DNA of 64,000 bases from Stichopus chloronotus (GCA_021234535.1 CM037838.1:9115506-9179505), one strand, 5' to 3'; counted from the first letter of the stretch, positions 1-12,800 are shown. Notes: generated from the sequence alone by a model not told the origin. Made by a program: numbers and translations.

Positions 1-1621
1 TTGTTGCTACTTAAGGCAGAATATCTCTGAGCTTTTTGGAGAATTACCGAGTTTTCTAGAGGCAGACTTCTACACTCTACATTATGTTCTATCAGTTCTT
101 CTTGCCTCAAATCTGACAAAGCAGACTTGATCAAATCCACATGACAGTCGATCCCCATCTGGAAATAACTGTGATGAGCCAGGCCTACCTCGGGGATCAT
201 AAACCACCCAAGCACGCCCGTCTTCACGACGGACAGGTAAAGCAGCGGGTGGCTCCAAGTTTTGATTACTGTCTTAAGAAAATCTGTACTCCATTTTGTT
301 TCCACATTTACTTGATTTGAAAGGAGATGAAGGCGAGACAACTTCACCTGCATTTCTTGTAGCTGCCTCTGCCGATATTTCTCAGTGATTTCCAGGGCTT
401 GCATGGGAAACTTTAAAACATAAAGAGCCACCTGCTGCAATTCAAAACATTCTTGTATGTATGCCCTGTTTTCGTACGATGCCTTCCCTCCTTCGTTCTC
501 TTTGATTCTAGCATCTTCTTCAAAATAGTCAAGAGCTGCTCTTATAAGCTGCAACGCCTTTGAGACAGAGGCCTCGTTCGATCTCTCGATCAGGATCCTT
601 GACAACTTTAAGCCTGAGGCCATTTTCATTTCTGGCAGGTGATTCCTCTCTGCCAACCTGTAGGCCTCCTCGTAATAATGATACGACAACGTATCTTCTC
701 CATGTCTGGTGTAAAAATCCCCATACTTGAGGAAAGCGAGGCACTCCGTTTCGAACTCGTCCAATTTTCTGCTGATCCTCAGGTACATGCCCAGATATTT
801 CAGAGTTGCCTCACGGTCACCCGTGTCCTGGTGGAGGTCTGCTAGGTTCTTCAGTACAGGGGCGAGCATCGTGTAATACTGCAGCTTCTCCGTCATGAGC
901 ATCTGCTGTTCATAATATGACTTCGCCAACGCCAAGTTGTTCAGTTTGTGATATATTCTGCCGATGCAACCGTAGCCTCTGGCCATGTTGCCACGGTCTT
1001 TGTTCCGCTTGGCGCATTTCAAGAAATCCTGGTAGCTGCCGAGAGCTTCCAAGAGTTGTCCATTCCCTTCCCTCAGAAATCCCACCAGTAAGTGAGCCTT
1101 GGACGTGATCTCAAAATCTTGGGAATCCGTGTCGATGGTAGAGAAATACTGCTTGGCTTGTTCCAAAGCACTGCCCATGTCTCCAAGTGCTCTGTAGGCT
1201 AGAACTAGCCACTCTCTCATTTCTTGGCTCACCTTGGACGATCTCTCTTTTCTGTCTTCCTCGGTTGCAAGGCGGTCATCGTCACAGAGGGATATGACCT
1301 TCTGGGCATAAACGACACCTGCTTCATACTCTTCCATCGCAAAGCAGATTCTTGCCATTCTCAGGTAGCACCTCACGGCATAATCATGGTGGCTGTACCT
1401 GAGCGCCATTGCCAGGCATTGGCGGAGAGAGTCGAGGGCTTTCTCATACTCCCTGCTATCTAAATGGCAGCATCCCATCAAAAAGTGTGCTTGTAGCTCT
1501 TCGTCTCTCTCTGCAGTCTTTGACGAAATGACGACCTGGAAGACTTCGACTCCTGACTTTGGGAAGCGAGCGTCGGACAACGTCTGACCGATCTCTATCA
1601 GCTGAGCTGACAATGGCTTGT
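1..1621 (-). CDS. TTC28-like gene, large exon (helical repeats, pre-CHAT linker, CHAT start), open at left edge
   Basis: The acceptor is TCTCCACAG ending at 1622. Two bases (AC) complete the codon begun in the previous exon, giving Asp, and the frame is open for about 540 codons to base 1. At least five helix-turn-helix units of about 40 residues are visible. The pre-CHAT linker lies near 390-350 and the first CHAT strands near 250-180. A long unspliced exon after short N-terminal ones is a clear feature of this gene. Confidence 0.8.
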
Positions 1622-4600
1622 CTGTGGAGATGGATACATAAAATCAAGTCAGGTACAAGAAACTCTGAAATTTCATAACTAACAGAATGTTAGCCATTTT
1701 CTGAGGAAACGACTCTTGAAGAAAATAAAAATCCTAGAGTTGATGAAAACACCTTCTTGGACAAAAGGATCCACCAATTCAGCACCTCTCTGACATAGCA
1801 CAGTGGCAGCAGCTATTTATTTACGAGCATACGTATAATGCTATCTCTAAAAATTGCAGAACATGGTATGTTTACAGCAATACCATTTCATCTGACAAAT
1901 ATTCACCTCAAAACCATCCACTTCTGTCTATTTGTGTACAAGGGCTGAGGGTTCCCACCTCAATTGTTGCATTGCCATGACAAAAATGTACAATATTAAA
2001 TTTTACGTCTTTTTCATACTTCAATTTAACTTTTACAAGTTTGTCATCCACGAAATTGGCGTAGCGTGCACCACTCAACTCAACATCAACTCGGGGCTTC
2101 AGTCATCTGGAATGTAAGGCTCTCTGAACAGACTGAGCTCAAAATAACGATGATAAAACAACTACATGATACATAAGTTTATACCCAGATTTTGGCATGG
2201 AACCTGGGATGATACTCCATCGACAGGTTTCCTTGGCGATTGTTTTGGAAAAGTGACAATCAACGTTTTAGGGGCTGGCGATGACCGGCTGTAGCTGGTG
2301 CTGACTCTTGCCAACCAGCATGAAGAACAAATAGTCAGACTACTGGCTACTAGCAACTATCAGCTACCCAAGAGGCTCGATTTATGACAAACATTTTAAG
2401 TTGTCGGTCGGACGACCCAATTCCCGTACGTGGGAGTCCAAACTTTATTTTGGTAGTCCAAACAGAGAAAAAAAAAACAACCAAAAAAGGCAATATACAC
2501 TTATTTTTTTCAATAGCATTGTTTCCGTAGTTGATTATTGTAGTCCTATGTACACACAACATTATGATAGACTCTTCCGTGTTATTCAGACTTGTTACGG
2601 AGCTTACCGAATAGATGTAGTTTAAAGTTCTATTGTTAACCTTCATGGAGGATGATGCCAACAAGCTATTACCACTTTCACAGGGAAAACGATGCTTCAG
2701 ATAAATATTTGTTTGCCAGACAACTAGAAGGAGTGGATTTGGTTGTCCAACATGAGTTTTACATGTCTTGGATGATCGGACGACAATCAAATTTCAGCCC
2801 TGCCGCAAGCTATGCTATGTTTCAACATGGAAAGCACGAGTTGCGACCATCTCTTGTTCTGTTTGTTGTAAGGTGGGTCACTTACCTGCATTTACAACAT
2901 GATTCGCTCCTTTACATAATCTGGACACGACTTGAGCCAGCCTGTCAGTCAGTTTGTCTTGGTGTTTGCTATCCAATTGAATGGCTTTGAGATATGACGA
3001 AATTGCCTGTTTGGGCTTGTCTAGCTTCTCGTAGCACATTGCAAGAAGCTGGTGGCCCTGCCAAGACAAATATAACTCTGTTTATTCAACCAGGGAGGAA
3101 CTGATTGACATAAAATATTGAAGGTCTCATAGTCAGTCTCCAAGATTAAAAACAAGAATATGGTACAAAAGATGATGAGTTGCCAAAATTGTTTGATGGT
3201 ATATTAGTAATTTTCAACCTAAATAATAGGTTAGGTAGGCAAAGACTCACTTGACATTCAAGGTAAGCCTACAAAGCTACTACTGAGTTTTATGACATCA
3301 ACATGACAACATGAAGGCAGAGATTTTCATCTGCTATTTGTCAAAAGCTACAAGAAAAGGGAACATTTTATGCATGAAAATTTACTAGTACAGACTAACA
3401 TTGCAAAACAGAGAAAACATAGACAGACAGAAAGACAACAGACAGATAAGTAGAGGGATAATAATACTAATAGTGTTTGATATTGTCTAAAAAAAATAAT
3501 ATGTATGACAAATTTTATAACAGTAAGAGCAAGGGTAAAATTAAGGTAAGCTGAACCAGGGGCTACTTTCTATAAAAAAAAGTGCCTCCTGGTTCCTTTG
3601 CTTTCGATGTAACCAGGAGACATTTTGCGCTGAAAGGGAGACAGTAACAATTTTTCAATTATGCATATAGGTTATGTTCAAGAAGGACAGATGACGGGTA
3701 CTACTTTTGGTAAGAGAGTGGCGACTGGTAACATTTTTTGAGAGTTTTACAGGACCTGTTTAGCAGGAAATGGCTGCCCCGTGGCCTGTTAATAACAGTG
3801 TAAAAGCCTGCATTACAGCAATTCAGAGAGCGATGAATGCAACGTATGTTTTCACACATAAATAAACTAAGAAGAGAAGGGTTGTACATTTGAAGGCCAG
3901 TGATGATGTTTGATTTCATATGAAGACCACCATATCAAGCAAAAACTAACCTTAGCCACATGGGGGTTGAACTTGACCAAGATTTCAGCATCTCTCTGGG
4001 CTTGCTTGTAGTTTCGCAGGTTGGAGTTAGCAATGGCCCTCCTGGAGAGAAGTTGGGCATTCTCTTCATCAATTTCCAACGCATCTGAGTAAAATGTGAC
4101 CGCTTGATGGAAGTTCTTCTTATGGAATGCCTCGTCACCAAGTTTTTGCAAATGGAGTACCTGTACAAATATTTTTGGGCAAGTAGCAATGAGCAAACCA
4201 ATTTGGTACACGCTATAGTTTCCTTAACAAAATTCTGGAATTACATAACTGATGCATACTTTACCTGGGAAAGTGAATCGTAGAGTGCTGTTGGATGCAA
4301 GAGTTTGATTTGAAGTTTCTGCTTTTCTGTTCCTATTCTGTTCTAAGATCTCACAGTTGGCAACAAAGTTGAATTATTACATTAGATTCATAATTTCATA
4401 GGATATGGTGCCAACTCCTTATTATAGCTTTTGAGGATCAGGCACACTATGATAAATTACATAACAAATGAACTAATCCCTGGACTTCGTGCAATACCCA
4501 ATTTGAGCCACTCATACCTGCAGGAACAAAAGTCCCCTTTGTCATCTCCAGTTCTACTTTCATCTTGCAATTTCCAATTCTTCATTCAATTCCTACCATA

Positions 4601-4981
4601 GTTCCTCAAAACAGTTTGCACATTCTGATCCCTGATGCAAATTGTTCACCTCACTGTTGTATGACATTTATGTCAATATTCTGTTATTTACAGGAGCACA
4701 TGCCAAGGCATACTTATTACTTTTTACTTGGCTTTAAAAGCACTGTCTCTGAGCAAATTGAAATATGTATACTAGTACAGTATAAAGAAAGCAGAAACCC
4801 TGTATTTTCACACACATCCCAGGGACAAAAAGACCCTGTGCAAGCTTAAGCTTGGTTCCTTAAAGTTATTTTAGTTTTTTACACTCACACTTTCGATTTC
4901 ATCTGCTTCACTGATAGGCTCGCTGAACTCAGTGACACTTGGCAGACTTGCTGCACTCAGGGTATGCCTCACTTGAATCAT
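1..4981 (-). CDS. TPR-repeat protein with start of a CHAT domain, TTC28-like (partial, 4 coding exons)
   Basis: Coding exons on the minus strand are 4981-4889, 4160-3951, 3057-2886 and 1621 to beyond base 1, with junction phases 0, 0 and 1 that agree. About 697 residues are visible. Residues 32-158 hold three TPR units of the co-chaperone type (LGDEAF, AIANSNLRNY, LLAMCYEKL). The large exon holds further TPR-like helical hairpins, for example around GYGCIGRIYHKLNNLALAKS. It then has a linker reading QALEITEKYRQR, which matches the EALxxAERxRxR linker found just before CHAT domains. The segment LYLSVVKTGVLGWFMIPEVG fits the first strands of a CHAT fold. TTC28 and many echinoderm TTC28-like proteins share this order. 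The catalytic His/Cys region would lie left of the window, so protease activity cannot be judged. Function is unknown; TPRs suggest a scaffold. The gene is divergent from UBR4. No frameshift is seen in the coding part. Confidence 0.8.
2886..3057 (-). CDS. TTC28-like gene, exon with third TPR unit
   Basis: The exon has 172 nt, enters in phase 0 and leaves in phase 1 (donor GTAAG at 2885). It encodes GHQLLAMCYEKLDKPKQAIS and YLKAIQLDSK, a third TPR, then a helix ending HVVNA. Confidence 0.85.
3951..4160 (-). CDS. TTC28-like gene, exon with first two TPR units
   Basis: This is a 70-codon exon, phase 0 on both sides. The acceptor is TGTACAG at 4161 and the donor GTTAGT at 3950. It encodes two TPR helical pairs: LGDEAFHKKNFHQAVTFYS with ALEIDEEN, then AIANSNLRNYKQAQRDAE with ILVKFNP. 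Spacing and small residues at the usual TPR positions support the call. Confidence 0.85.
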
Positions 4982-5014
4982 ATCTATTCAGCTTTTGTGT
5001 TAACAGTAGCAACT
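4889..5014 (-). CDS. TTC28-like gene, exon with the start codon
   Basis: The ATG is at 4981-4979 and is followed by 31 codons rich in Ser, Glu and Ala (MIQVRHTLSAAS...EADEIES). The donor is GTGAGT at 4888, phase 0. Just upstream a polypyrimidine tract and CAG end at 5015, so bases 5014-4982 look like 5' UTR in the same exon. A separate upstream noncoding exon is then expected; a GTAAGG donor at 5701 is one unproven candidate for its end. Confidence 0.65.
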
Positions 5015-7635
5015 CTGAAAAAAAAGAAACAAAGGCAGTAAAACTGAGAAAATCAGGAGGTTAGTTATGTGGTAGGTAGACCTACTTAGATGTAAACCTC
5101 TAACACAGAGGTTCCAAACAGGGGAGGTACTTCCCACCAACTCCCCTCTTCCCCCCCCCCCCCCACCCCAAACAGTTAACTCAAGGGGTGGTAAATGCTG
5201 GGTGACCAAAAGTTAGTTTTCACTGCAATTACGTTTCAGTTATTTTTCAATTGCATTTACACTTTTTCAAGTATAAAGGTAGGGGTAATCTCAAGAGCCT
5301 AGTGAGTGAACTCCCTTGGTTACATAGGCCTACATGATTACCCAGGCTAACCCACAACTATACTTCAAAAGAACAGCATGAAGTACAAGCATTTAAAATT
5401 ATCCATATAATTTTCGTTCGCATATTTATACACTATGCCCAATTGATCTTCCATAAGTCCTTGCCCTATGTTAGTGAACGTACATAGCCTTTAGTGGCCA
5501 ACATGATACAGTAACCACCTTCTTACTATCTTACTTCTTAGGCTAGTACCAGACACCCAAGTGTTACAGTGCAGACTAAGTTAGTATCCTTCGGTTAGGC
5601 CTAAGTCAGATTCTTCAATCTGCATATGGCCGACTAGCACCACGTTTGCAAGACCACACTTTTCCGAGCGTTACGACTAATCACAGCAAACAAGTCCTTA
5701 CGTAGATCTGGAAAGAATCATCTTCCAAGTGTAACTCCTATACTCCCAGTCGAATACATCTCCGAATGGGAAGGACCAAGGCCTACATCACCAGTTCGGA
5801 ATAAACGCACCGCAGGTGTCCATATGATATAACATTTACACTAACAGTACTGCATGCACACACAGTTGGCTTATGATTTTGTCAAGGCAACATCTATGAC
5901 TTTTGACCCCCGGTGATTACGCAATAAAGTCACCCATGTTATGGCAAGCCATGTATGGAGCCTACACCAAAAGGTTCTTTATAAGTGGCACGTTTCTTCC
6001 AAAACCATATAGCCTACCTCTTCGAGAATTTGGGGTCTTCTAACTTTGTAAGTGTCCGTTCAGGCACAATTAAAGTGACATGAACCACCTGTGAGGCTTT
6101 CAAGCAAAAGATTGGTCTGTATGCCCTACTGACCTACTCAATCAGTTTAGGACGAAGGACTTTTCTTTTGAGGGGACAGGGGAGCGTCATGACCACTCAA
6201 GTACTCATAGAATGACGAGCCACTTCACATAAACTCTGATTTGTAACAATGGTAATGCCAACAGTGGTATTCACATGCAGGAGCGGCGGAAAATAATAGT
6301 AATTACACTGGACCTGCTGCTTGGAATAACTTACCAAAGTCACTCTGGGAGCTTAGTAACTGCCTGTAAGTTAACATCATTTAAACGGAGCGAAGCGTGC
6401 CAATGAATTCGGAGTCCTTTTGAGGGAAAATATGAATTTAGTGGAGGAATACCATAGCGCGTGAAGCGCACAGAAATTTGTAGGTCTTGTTGTCTCGCAC
6501 ATCACCCCACCCACGTCATGTGTATACATGCAATCAAGGTCACCGGAAGGGACAACTTAAATCGAACGTAGTGTATCGCTTGCTCTTAATCGAAAGAGTA
6601 ATTTGGGTCATAAAATGCTCGGCTTTGTTTGTCCGTCCGCATGCCATGTCTCAGATTTAGGCCATTTTTAGGTGAATAGCACTCATCATGAAGCAGTTCC
6701 AACTGTGGCAATTGCAGTGCATGAAGTAGGATGTTGAAGATAATAAAATTTAGCACGAAATCCGCTGACATTGAGAGCCAAGAGTGACGGACGTAAGCTT
6801 CATTTCTGCTCTAGGTCCGCAGCTCTAATGTAAGGACAATCAATACAAAGGGGACTAACAAAATCTCAGAGGATCCATGCAGTATGGCAGGATGGATCCC
6901 ATCAGGCCCAGGGTGGGGGGGGGGGGCTTGCTAGCTTTTAAACTACTAATGAATGAATTAACCAGTTGTCGCATCCCTCTCTATATAACAATCCTAAAGG
7001 GTTTCTAGGGGAGCGCCACCTTCAGTTGGCGCGGAGTGTCCAAAATTTTTTTTTTTGTTCAAACTCCTGAGATGGCCGGAAACGGCACTGGGTGCTATAT
7101 GCTGCGTATGCACAGTCTTGAAACAGGCCGTTTACTATTCCTCAAATTAATGACAGCAAAAGTAAATGAAAATGCTAATACCTATCAGATGGGTTCAGAT
7201 GATGGAAAAAATCGTAAATTATGCATCCTTCTCCAAATATTCTTGGAGCACTTGGCAAATATTTGGGTTAGATGGAGATGAACATATCTTTAGTCCCACA
7301 CTTGCTTTTTCACTGCGCTGTGGAGTCACAGTGATAGTTTGCCAGGGGGGGGGGGGGGGAGGGGTCAAGAGACTCAAAGTCGCGTCACATAACTGTAACT
7401 AGATTTGTTTTCTTACTGAGCCCTTAACATGGATAAGGGGACATCGTTGTGGTGCAGTGTGGTACGGAAATACAGTATGCGCCTGAATTTTTGTCCTGAA
7501 TTTTAATTTGGGGAGTGAACTGAGAATTGTTTGAAGACTATCTAAGAGGAGCTCCAGCATCGTCTGGAGTCTGCTGTCAGGCAGCTTGGAATCCAAATTA
7601 TTCAAAAGACAAACTATGTTTTGTAAAAAAAAAGT

Positions 7636-7914
7636 TATTGGAAAAGAGCTACTAGGCTGATTAGTTCCATAAGAGGTAGGCTGTAGCTACATATGATCAC
7701 AGATTAAAAATACTTAACCTTGCTCTTGAGCCGCAGGACTGAGGGTGATCTGCCTCAAGTGTTAAATATTGTACATGATGTTAATAATTTAGTGTTTAAT
7801 GATTTTTTTTCCATATTTTTTTCTGTCAGTCTCGTGGTCACAGATTTAAGCTCCAAAAGATGCATGTAGGCTGGTATACAGGCTGGTATTAATGTCCTTT
7901 AAGAATGCTCTTGA
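7636..7914 (+). mobile_element. Older LINE 3' fragment (CR1/jockey-type reverse transcriptase C-terminus), decayed
   Basis: Short pieces in different frames match the C-terminal region of CR1/jockey-like reverse transcriptases: KRATRLISSIRG near 7645, RGHRFKLQKM near 7840, and FKNALD at 7898-7914. The same landmarks recur in the same order in the adjacent copy at 7916-8451. Frameshifts and stops separate the pieces, so this copy is dead. It ends at the FKNALD motif without the tail of the neighbouring copy. Confidence 0.7.
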
Positions 7915-7915
7915 T

Positions 7916-8535
7916 ACCAGCAAATAGGATTTTAGGTATGATTAAGAGAAATTTTAGTTTCCTTAAGCAAGACATTGTTGTTAGACTCTATAAGCAGTTG
8001 GTTAGACCTCATTTAGAGTATGCTGTTCAAGCTTGGAACCCATATTTTTTATAAAGATAAGGAGTTACTTGAGAAAGTCCAGCGCAGGGCTACTAGATTG
8101 ATTAGGGCTTTCAAGGGTGTCCCCTATAACAGCAGGGTACGTCTCTCAAATCTCACTTCACTTGAGCTGAGAAGATTACCTGGGGATTTGATGCAAGTCT
8201 ATAAGATTGTTCATGGATTTGATAATTTATCATTTTCTGATTTATTCAAGTTTGCTAATAGTAAAATTACTAGAGGTCATTGTCTGAAACTCCAGAAGGT
8301 TCAAAGTAGGATCATTATTCGTCGTTACTTCTTTTCTCAGAGGGTAGTGAATGAGTGGAATGGGTTGCCTGAGGATGTAGTGATGGCGAGAAGTGTAAAT
8401 GGGTTTAAGAATGCAATGGACAAGTACTTTAGGCTTTGTGACCGGGTTTGATTTTTGTATCTTTTTTTGTCAGGGTCCTTGATGAGGATTTAAATGTCTC
8501 CCCTTATCCTTTTTATAAACTAAACTAAACTAAAC
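7916..8535 (+). mobile_element. LINE 3' fragment (CR1/jockey-type reverse transcriptase C-terminus) with TAAAC tail
   Basis: The frame from 7917 reads ANRILGMIKRNFSFL, then LYKQLVRPHLEYAVQAWNP. After a one-base slip in a T run near 8045-8050 it continues as LLEKVQRRATRLI, ELRRLPGDL, RGHCLKLQKV and FFSQRVVNEWNGLPEDVV, ending FKNAMDKYF with a stop at 8449-8451. This is the standard thumb and C-terminal region of jockey/CR1/L2-like LINEs. The 3' UTR ends in four TAAAC repeats at 8516-8535, typical of LINEs with microsatellite tails. It is 5'-truncated, as most such copies are. Confidence 0.85.
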
Positions 8536-9063
8536 ATTTTCAGCAGTGTGGGAGATTCTCATTGTTATTGTCAGGGTCTCTTTATAAGGGCATTGTCCTT
8601 TGTGACCCTTCAACGAACCGTACTGAACTTAACTCTATACTACATTCCATAATTCGATTTAATCATATCATCAAATATGAAGTCCAATATCGCTAATGTC
8701 TGCCTTACTGCCATGCGCCATAAACCTCGCAAATGCCTTTCAGTGTGTGGGCGTATGGTGTATTTTATAGGTTTTCGTTTAATGTAGCATTCGGGGTTGT
8801 GTTTAAAAATCTGGCCCAGGCTAAACTGGATTTGCGATGTTCAGACTGTTACAGCCACATTGGATACTTGTTTAATAGGATACATCCCTTCCTCATCCCC
8901 ATCGCCACAGGATTAATACTGGCAGTCAGGAATATATTTACGCAGCTAAACGCGTTTCTTGGAGATGTGTGTCATAGGTAGCAGGTGGAGAAGAAGTGGT
9001 GTTATTAGAATCGATAGTTTCGTCGTAAACCGCGTGATTTTAGGCACGACGTAGCCCTATTTT

Positions 9064-9090
9064 GGGGAAATTCCCTAAATTATGACGTCA
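9064..9090. promoter_or_regulatory. kappaB-like site next to a perfect CRE palindrome
   Basis: GGGGAAATTCCC at 9064-9075 fits the NF-kappaB/Rel consensus GGGRNWYYCC. TGACGTCA at 9083-9090 is the full CREB/ATF palindrome. They lie about 700 bp upstream of the UBR4 start codon, in a divergent intergenic region. Function is inferred; either could be a chance word inside a repeat. Confidence 0.3.
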
Positions 9091-9779
9091 CAAAATTTTG
9101 AAAATGTCAAAAGTCATGTATTTCGAATAAATATCGGCAGTTCATGGTTTGTTTACACCTGGAAATATCATTTCGAAGTAAAACTGATTGAGATTGCTTC
9201 TAAAAATGGGGACAATTTAGTAATTTGGGTATAAAATGAGCAAATGATGGCTGCTTGTTCAGAAATTTTCGATATGCTCGGGTCGAATCGAATTAAAGAT
9301 ATGCCTATTTGTAATTAGCCAGAAATAACAATACATGGCGTCATTTTTGATAATCGATTTCACAATTTAGAATTAAAGATAGATTGAAATAAGGTGGAAT
9401 TAATTCATGACATTGTGACGTGACACCTGGTAATAACTTATCGGATTTTTTTTACTATTTTTGAGGAGCATGCATGTTTTACAGCTATCATGATTTAGTA
9501 TAACATGAATTAGATTTATTAATACCGGCAAAAATCTGGGAAAAATTGCAGATCCCCTTAATAAATTGAAAAAATCATTAACGTAATTTCAGAGATCTTT
9601 AAATATCACGGTATTAGATCAGGGTGCATATTAAATAAAAAAATATTTGGGAATACTGAAAAAGAACGGCTTGCCTTGACCTAACAGCTCTGATAACAAG
9701 AAATAGAATAGCGACATCACTTCTTAAACACAGCGATGATCGGCAAAATTGGTCAATTTACTTAACTTGCAAGACGGAA

Positions 9780-9898
9780 ATGGCGACGTCAGAGGAGGTT
9801 CTGACATGGGAGGAAATTCAGAAATCTCTGGTTACTGCCTCCCAGTCAAGCTTTACTCAGTCCGATTTACCTCCTCTGATTGATATCATCATACTTAG
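9780..9898 (+). CDS. UBR4: UBR4 coding exon 1
   Basis: The ATG at 9780 gives [18 protein letters not shown]. The MATS start and a Trp-Glu helix match the human N-terminus, although the human Ala/Pro-rich insert is absent. It leaves in phase 2 at GTAGAT. 5' UTR extent is not visible; no in-frame upstream ATG was used. Confidence 0.85.
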
Positions 9899-12800
9899 GT
9901 AGATGGCTGTTTTTTGCTACTTCTGTCAAACTTAGGCGTAGTCCTAACGTTAGTGTACTTTACCGTATACTGAACGTTGGTAATAGTTTAAATGCATGTG
10001 GACCTACTACTACCGGTAACTTAGGGCCTAACGTAACTTCAAGTGAGGCAGTGAGAGTGTGGGCTTGCCAATGACTAAATTGTTTGTGTTTTGGAGGCTA
10101 GGCTAAGGTTACACTTACATTACAATGGGTGTTGTGCGGGTTGTTGGAAGGTGGGATTGTGGGTCTCTTGGGTTGGTTTCCTTTTGGGGAGGTTTTTTGT
10201 TCATTCTTTTTCTTTATTTTGCTGCTACCCTACTTGTATTTTGTATGTATTTTCTTGCTTTCCTAAGGGAGTTGACTTCACCAAGCCTTAATGGGTTTAC
10301 TGTTCACTTCCTTCCACTCCATGTGTGAATAACATATGCTTTTTATATTTGTCTAAATGTATTTGTCATGTGAAGTGGAGAATCAAATAAACGAAAAGGA
10401 ATGAAACTTAGCTAAGTTGCCTTTCTGACAATAATACATCTTTTATTCAATAATAACTTCAAGTAGGCCTAAACTAACTAATAAACAAATAATCACCCCA
10501 GACAGTTTCAAGTCTCCCAACCACTTAGTCTAGTCTCTCCCACCGCCTGTCTATTCCGCCTTATGTGTGATCAATCAAAACAATGGATCCCTGTTTACAT
10601 TGTGTAATATAAGCTGCTCTGCATCTTACACATTTTCTGTTAAACAAAACATTATAACCAGTAAAGAATTCTGCCTTCCAGAAACCAAAAATATAGCTTG
10701 GGGTGATGAGTTAGCCTACTGCCGTTAAACCATCACTTGAAATTGGAAAACAGTGATCTTTCTCTAATTAAGTGATTTTTACTGTGATGTGAGACATTTT
10801 CAGTGTAGATAATGCCCGAAACCATGAATCTCATGGTGAGACCTTTTATGACCGTATGTGATCAGATATTACCATCTGCTTTTCATATGGCAAAACAGGA
10901 GAGATTTAACTAAAATAGTGGTAGGCTTATATCCGAGTTAAATTGATCTGTCTGTAAGCCATTATTGCAGTATTTGTATACCATTCTGCATTATTTGTTT
11001 TAACCTACAGTATAAGCATATTGTTTAATGTGTACAATATACATATCACAGATAAGTTTTTTTTTTTTTTTCTGGGGGGGGGCATGTCAATGTCCCCAAG
11101 GTCTAATGTTCCCAGGGTACAATATTTTAGAGGTTTAATGTTCCAACTGGTTCAATGTTTTTGTGGTGTGATGTTTCAAGGGTCAGATGTTCCCAGGGTT
11201 CGGACCCTATTTTTTTCACCTGAAGTAAAGTAGTGAGACTGTCCAACACTCCTGATCAGGATTGTTTCATGTCAATTCAGCCTATTAACTGGAAAAAATT
11301 ATTTAAATGGATTTATTTGATTAAAATCTCTGATGTAAATCATGATTCAAACCACTGATGAAATAATGATTAAGAAAAAAACACTAATCAGCCAACTACC
11401 CCATTGTTTTCCCCAACAAAGTGTGTATAATAGTGAGGGCACCTAGAAAGACATATGCCTTAGAATGACACATACCTAGCTATTACTGAAGGTCAGTTAT
11501 TTTTTTCAGACAACCTAACCCATTTTATTGAAATCAGACTGGCATAATTCCTGGACATTAGTCTGTCTCAGGTGTGTGCCTGCCACTCTTCTTGACCTTT
11601 GATAAGGCTTTTCCATCCTTGCCTACAAGCTAGGCTTCTTATCCTAATTTGAAATGTCACTTCAACAAAACAACCCAACAACACCTTGAAATAACACCAC
11701 ATCTTCAAAATGGTCCACCTGCTAGACATGAGTTTACATCAATACATAACCCATGGCCTATAGATGCTGCTCTGTCTATGTCCCCACCAAAGTTACAATG
11801 TGTCAGTTTACAGTAGGTGTCTAAAAATACTTTAATGCTAAACATTTTGGATTTACTGTAAGTTACGCTCAATATTAAATTGTGAAGAGACAGCACAACA
11901 AAAAAATCTTTTCATATCTTGTACATCATTATTACATTTTCAAGATCCTGCTCGTACTAAACCCCCATCTAAATGAGTGGTTTGGAATTTAACTATTTTG
12001 TAATCATTCATCAAATCCTTAGATGTGTCATTCTACAGTAGGTACCACCATGCTATAGCCTAAAATGAGCTAGAAGTTGGGTAAAATGTTGCAGAGCTTG
12101 GAGAGCAATTTCAGTAGGGAAACAATTTTCAACATTCAATCATGAGTGCTGAAGAAGGACACAGGGGTATCTGAAATATACACTTTTTTCATAAGCGAAC
12201 TGTATTTGTGCTTCTAATATTGTCATGTTTGTGAAGTTTTCTACTTCTATATTTATATCACATGGAGCATACATGGATTTTCACATACAGTATTATATAT
12301 AAGTATATATATAGTGAGCTCTTAAGCTTTTTCATGCACACTGGAATCACAGTGTGCATTAAAAAAGTATGCTATCAAGATTTTAGGGTGACATGGAGTC
12401 AGGGAAGGTAACTATATGCGCAGAATTCCGTAGAATATAGTTGCAGACAGTTTTACTCTATTACAGCAATAGACTACCGTAGATGACATCATAGTTCCAC
12501 AAATTGTTTGTTTTGATAGTGGACACATGATCAAAGAGTATCCAACAATTGTGATAATTTCTTTGATTCATAGTTCATTATTCATAATGTTGGAAAGTGT
12601 AGCAGAATATTCCACTCCATGAAGGCAACTTCACAGTCAGGTGCAAACACAGAGGAGAGACGTAAACTTGCCATGGTAATCTGAAGTGTCTCACTTGTGA
12701 ACTTCTAGTTGGTTCTGCATGGTGTCTAATGTGCAGTTGCTCCTGATTGACTTTTACGTTTGTTTCTCCCCTTTCATCCAGAAAATCTGAAATACTCAGT

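Larger units (their letters stand above)
1622..4888 (-). other. Introns of the TTC28-like gene
   Basis: The introns are 4888-4161, 3950-3058 and 2885-1622. They are AT-rich with short homopolymers. The open frames inside them, such as 2350-2790 and 3701-3919, lack recognisable domains and start or stop at random. I see no further exon, RNA gene or transposon. Confidence 0.6.
5015..9779. other. Divergent intergenic region between the TTC28-like gene and UBR4
   Basis: About 4.8 kb lie between the coding starts of two genes transcribed away from each other. The region holds three C or G runs (near 5150-5165, 6914-6927 and 7346-7359), LINE fragments at 7636-8535, and a kappaB/CRE-like pair at 9064-9090. 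Undetected 5' UTR exons and promoters of both genes should lie here. I see no clear TATA box or CpG island. Small open frames (6586-6771, 7036-7402, 8733-8981) show no domain. Confidence 0.55.

Noticed and set aside
2350..2790. Minus-strand open frame of 146 codons within a TTC28-like intron
   Set aside because: It has no recognisable motif, and flanking exon phases already agree without it.
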